Source: UMGS1649 sp964481385 (GTDB taxonomy: Bacteria > Bacillota > Clostridia > TANB77 > CAG-465). From it: DNA of 45,193 bases. A model generated the notes under the pieces. It saw only the letters and a program-made list of their open reading frames with translations, was not told the origin of the DNA and did not search any database. The stretch spans positions 1 through 45,193 of the forward strand of contig CAYZTN010000003.1 of the NCBI GenBank assembly GCA_964481385.1. The letters run 5' to 3'. The translations under genes were made by a program, and so were the position numbers. Numbering within the stretch: position 1 is the first letter of the stretch; every line of letters starts with the position of its first letter. Shown here piece by piece: positions 43,358 through 45,193 of the stretch.

Positions 43358-44713
43358 ATGAAGAATATATGTGTAAAAGGATATATAAATTATGAAGGTG
43401 AAGGTTATACTTTTAGTTATGAAGATAAAAAACTCACCATAATAAATAAAGAAAATAAGCAGTCATTTTTTAGTGAATATAAATATGTAGATTCCTTTAA
43501 AGGTTTTACTGTGGATGGGTTTGATATTATTTTTTTTATTAATAATCACATTTATTATAAAGATGGTTGTTATATATGTTCGCCACGCTGTATTATTTTT
43601 TCGAGAAATAATGAATGTAGATTAGACAAAATAAAATTTGATGCATTAAGAATTTCAGGAGGTACAATAAATAGATTCTATAGTAACAGAAATATGATAG
43701 GTTTTGCCCCAGAAGAAAAAGAATGCTTTAAATTTAAAAATATAAAAGAAACTATATCAGAAGAAATTGTAAATTTAAATGGAGAAGATACTAAGTTTGA
43801 ATTGAGTATAATGGAGCCTGGATGGAAAGATGATGGAATAATAACATTTAACAATTATGATTCATTATTAAGAATAAAATATAGTTCGGGAAAAGATTAC
43901 AATTCTTCAATAAAAGATTTAAATAGTGTTGATAAATTTTTTAAATTTTGTGCAAATAGAGTGAATATTTCTTTTGATGAGATCTTCTTAGAAATTAAAA
44001 ATGAGAATGGTAAATATGATAAAGTTGCAGAAATAAATATTCCTTATATGATTGATAACGAAATTAATAAGAGCATGCTGGATTATATTGTATTCAACGG
44101 ACATTTAAATGATGTATTTGAGTTTTTAGATAATTCTGATTATATATTTAGTATTATTCCTGATAATAATAAATCATTTGGAACGATTTCAAATAAGGAT
44201 TATTGTGCCGGTTTCTCTTGTTTTGAATCAATTTATCAATATATTCACGGAAATGATGAAGAAGAGAAGAAAAACAAAGAAGAAATAATATTAAATGAGG
44301 TAAAAAAAGAAATATTACCGTTATTAGAAAATGTTGAACAAAAATATAAAGGAAATAATAAAATTAAAAGAGAGTTTGTGAAAAGATTTATAAATATTAT
44401 TTGTAAGGCCAATTTAAAATTGGAAAAATGCATTATCAACGAATTAGAAAATAATGATTTTATAATTGAAAGTGTTTATTATAAAAGAAGGAATGAAATA
44501 AAAGAAAATGGAATAAATGAATCAGTAATAAAAGCAGTTGAAGATAGGGATAATATTACACATAATAATACTGTGAAATTAGATAATATATCAATAGGAA
44601 TCTATGAGATAATTTTAAAATTAAACTTTGTAATGATTTTGGAATATATTGGTGTTACCAGAGATATTTATGAAGAAAAAATAAGTCAGTTAGGATTGTT
44701 GAACATAATTTAG
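43358..44713 (+). CDS. ApeA-like HEPN protein, candidate anti-phage defence
   Basis: 451 aa. The layout fits ApeA-type abortive-infection proteins: a beta-rich N-terminal half (about 1-270, starting GYINYEGEGYTFSYEDKKL and including a segment KDLNSVDKFFKFCANRVNIS) and a helical C-terminal half with RDNITH at 397-402, the HEPN ribonuclease R-x4-H motif. HEPN proteins of this class cleave RNA on infection and halt growth. ATG 43358 follows AGAAGGAG. It is AT-richer than its neighbours and lies directly before an integrase gene, so it is probably cargo of the element. Similarity is recognised by pattern only. Confidence 0.62.
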   Translation: MKNICVKGYINYEGEGYTFSYEDKKLTIINKENKQSFFSEYKYVDSFKGFTVDGFDIIFFINNHIYYKDGCYICSPRCIIFSRNNECRLDKIKFDALRISGGTINRFYSNRNMIGFAPEEKECFKFKNIKETISEEIVNLNGEDTKFELSIMEPGWKDDGIITFNNYDSLLRIKYSSGKDYNSSIKDLNSVDKFFKFCANRVNISFDEIFLEIKNENGKYDKVAEINIPYMIDNEINKSMLDYIVFNGHLNDVFEFLDNSDYIFSIIPDNNKSFGTISNKDYCAGFSCFESIYQYIHGNDEEEKKNKEEIILNEVKKEILPLLENVEQKYKGNNKIKREFVKRFINIICKANLKLEKCIINELENNDFIIESVYYKRRNEIKENGINESVIKAVEDRDNITHNNTVKLDNISIGIYEIILKLNFVMILEYIGVTRDIYEEKISQLGLLNII

Positions 44714-44786
44714 AATGTTGGTGAAAAACTAATATTCTTTTTTTATTATAAAATTATAATGATCAATTAGAAAGGAAGATGATAAA

Positions 44787-45193
44787 ATGATCAATATTAG
44801 AAAAAGAGGAGATGTATATCAATATTGTTTTGAAGCAGGAAAGGTAAATGGAAAAAGAAAACAAATAACTAAAAGTGGTTTTAAAACAAAAAATGAAGCA
44901 TATACAGCAGGGCAAAAAGCATACGATGAATTTGTTAATGGAATAACAAGTATAGAATGTAATATGTTATATGGAGATTATTTGGATTATTGGATGAAAG
45001 AATATTTTGAAATTAACTACAAATATTCAACAGCAAAGAGATATAAAGAATCTTTTAGAAATATAAAAAAAGAATTAGGTAATTATAAGCTATCAGTTTT
45101 AACACCTTATATTTTAAATCAAGCATTATTAAAGTTACATCAAACATCTAGTACAAGAGATGCATTAAGAAACTATCAAAAAGTTATTAAAAG
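44787..45193 (+). CDS. Tyrosine-type site-specific integrase, N-terminal part (runs off the window)
   Basis: The first 135 residues are visible and the frame is open at the window end. An AP2-like arm-binding domain (about 1-50: INIRKRGDVYQYCFEAGKV, GFKTKNEAYTAGQKAYDEF) is followed by the SAM-like core-binding domain (about 58-135: YGDYLDYWMKEYFE, STAKRYKESF). This is the Tn916/phage integrase layout. The catalytic R-H-R-Y domain lies beyond the window. ATG 44787 follows AAAGGAAG; a TATAAT is at 44755-44760. It marks the left end of an integrated element next to secA. Confidence 0.85.
   Translation, partial: MINIRKRGDVYQYCFEAGKVNGKRKQITKSGFKTKNEAYTAGQKAYDEFVNGITSIECNMLYGDYLDYWMKEYFEINYKYSTAKRYKESFRNIKKELGNYKLSVLTPYILNQALLKLHQTSSTRDALRNYQKVIK

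Noticed and set aside
1..45193. tRNA, rRNA, CRISPR array or complete insertion sequence
   Set aside because: No cloverleaf-like sequence, no regularly spaced repeats and no transposase gene with inverted ends were found, apart from the Rpn-like gene, which lacks flanking repeats.

Overview
The window looks like chromosome from a low-GC, spore-lineage Clostridia species (Bacillota), probably an uncultured gut-type organism. The signs are AT-rich codon use, AGGAGG-type ribosome binding sites, TTG/GTG starts, extended -10 promoters (TGnTATAAT), a clostridial division and cell-wall (dcw) cluster with a SpoVD-type PBP, a DNPR-type (meso-diaminopimelate) MurE, and a dipicolinate synthase A homologue. 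The assignment below class level is a guess.

Layout. 1-3.85 kb: clpC, split by an apparent +1 frameshift, converges on rmuC, whose promoter carries a LexA-type palindrome. 4.0-5.85 kb: two PD-(D/E)XK nuclease-family genes (an Rpn-like gene and a YhcG/DUF1016 gene). 6.1-21.3 kb: mraZ-rsmH-ftsL-spoVD-murE-mraY-ftsW-murG, a sugar-transfer ATP-grasp gene, then ftsQ-DUF881-sbp-dpaA-uppP-folD. murF, murD, murC, ftsA and ftsZ are not here. 21.4-26.5 kb: a prepilin-like protein with a C-type-lectin-like end, an O-antigen-ligase-type membrane protein and an M23 peptidase on the minus strand, and a wall-anchored-looking surface protein. 26.5-32.7 kb: ung-queA-(unknown coiled coil)-tgt-cls. 32.7-40.2 kb: a LytTR regulator with a membrane partner, tyrS, yqeG, a prepilin peptidase, a TIM-barrel AP-endonuclease-like gene, small membrane proteins and a second prepilin-like gene. 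40.4-43.2 kb: secA, also ending in an apparent +1 frameshift. 43.3 kb to the end: start of a mobile element, with an ApeA-like HEPN gene and the N-terminus of a tyrosine integrase.

The most striking observation concerns the codon CGG. I checked every CGG triplet on the coding strand of all 42 genes (about 13,800 codons). I found no in-frame use except at two places: codon 682-684 of clpC and codon 43149-43151 of secA. At both, the zero frame ends soon after the CGG. Skipping the C of CGG and reading GGA (Gly) restores the conserved protein exactly. This fits CGG being unassigned or nearly undecodable, with NNN-CGG-A acting as a +1 frameshift signal. Paired assembly errors or decay remain possible.

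Other notable items are three perfect long palindromes sharing one REP/BIME-like unit (10.5, 15.4 and 33.8 kb), a textbook triple MraZ operator, two prepilin-like proteins whose last 45 residues resemble hypervariable C-lectin tips (one with abruptly raised GC), and a large unknown coiled-coil protein between queA and tgt.
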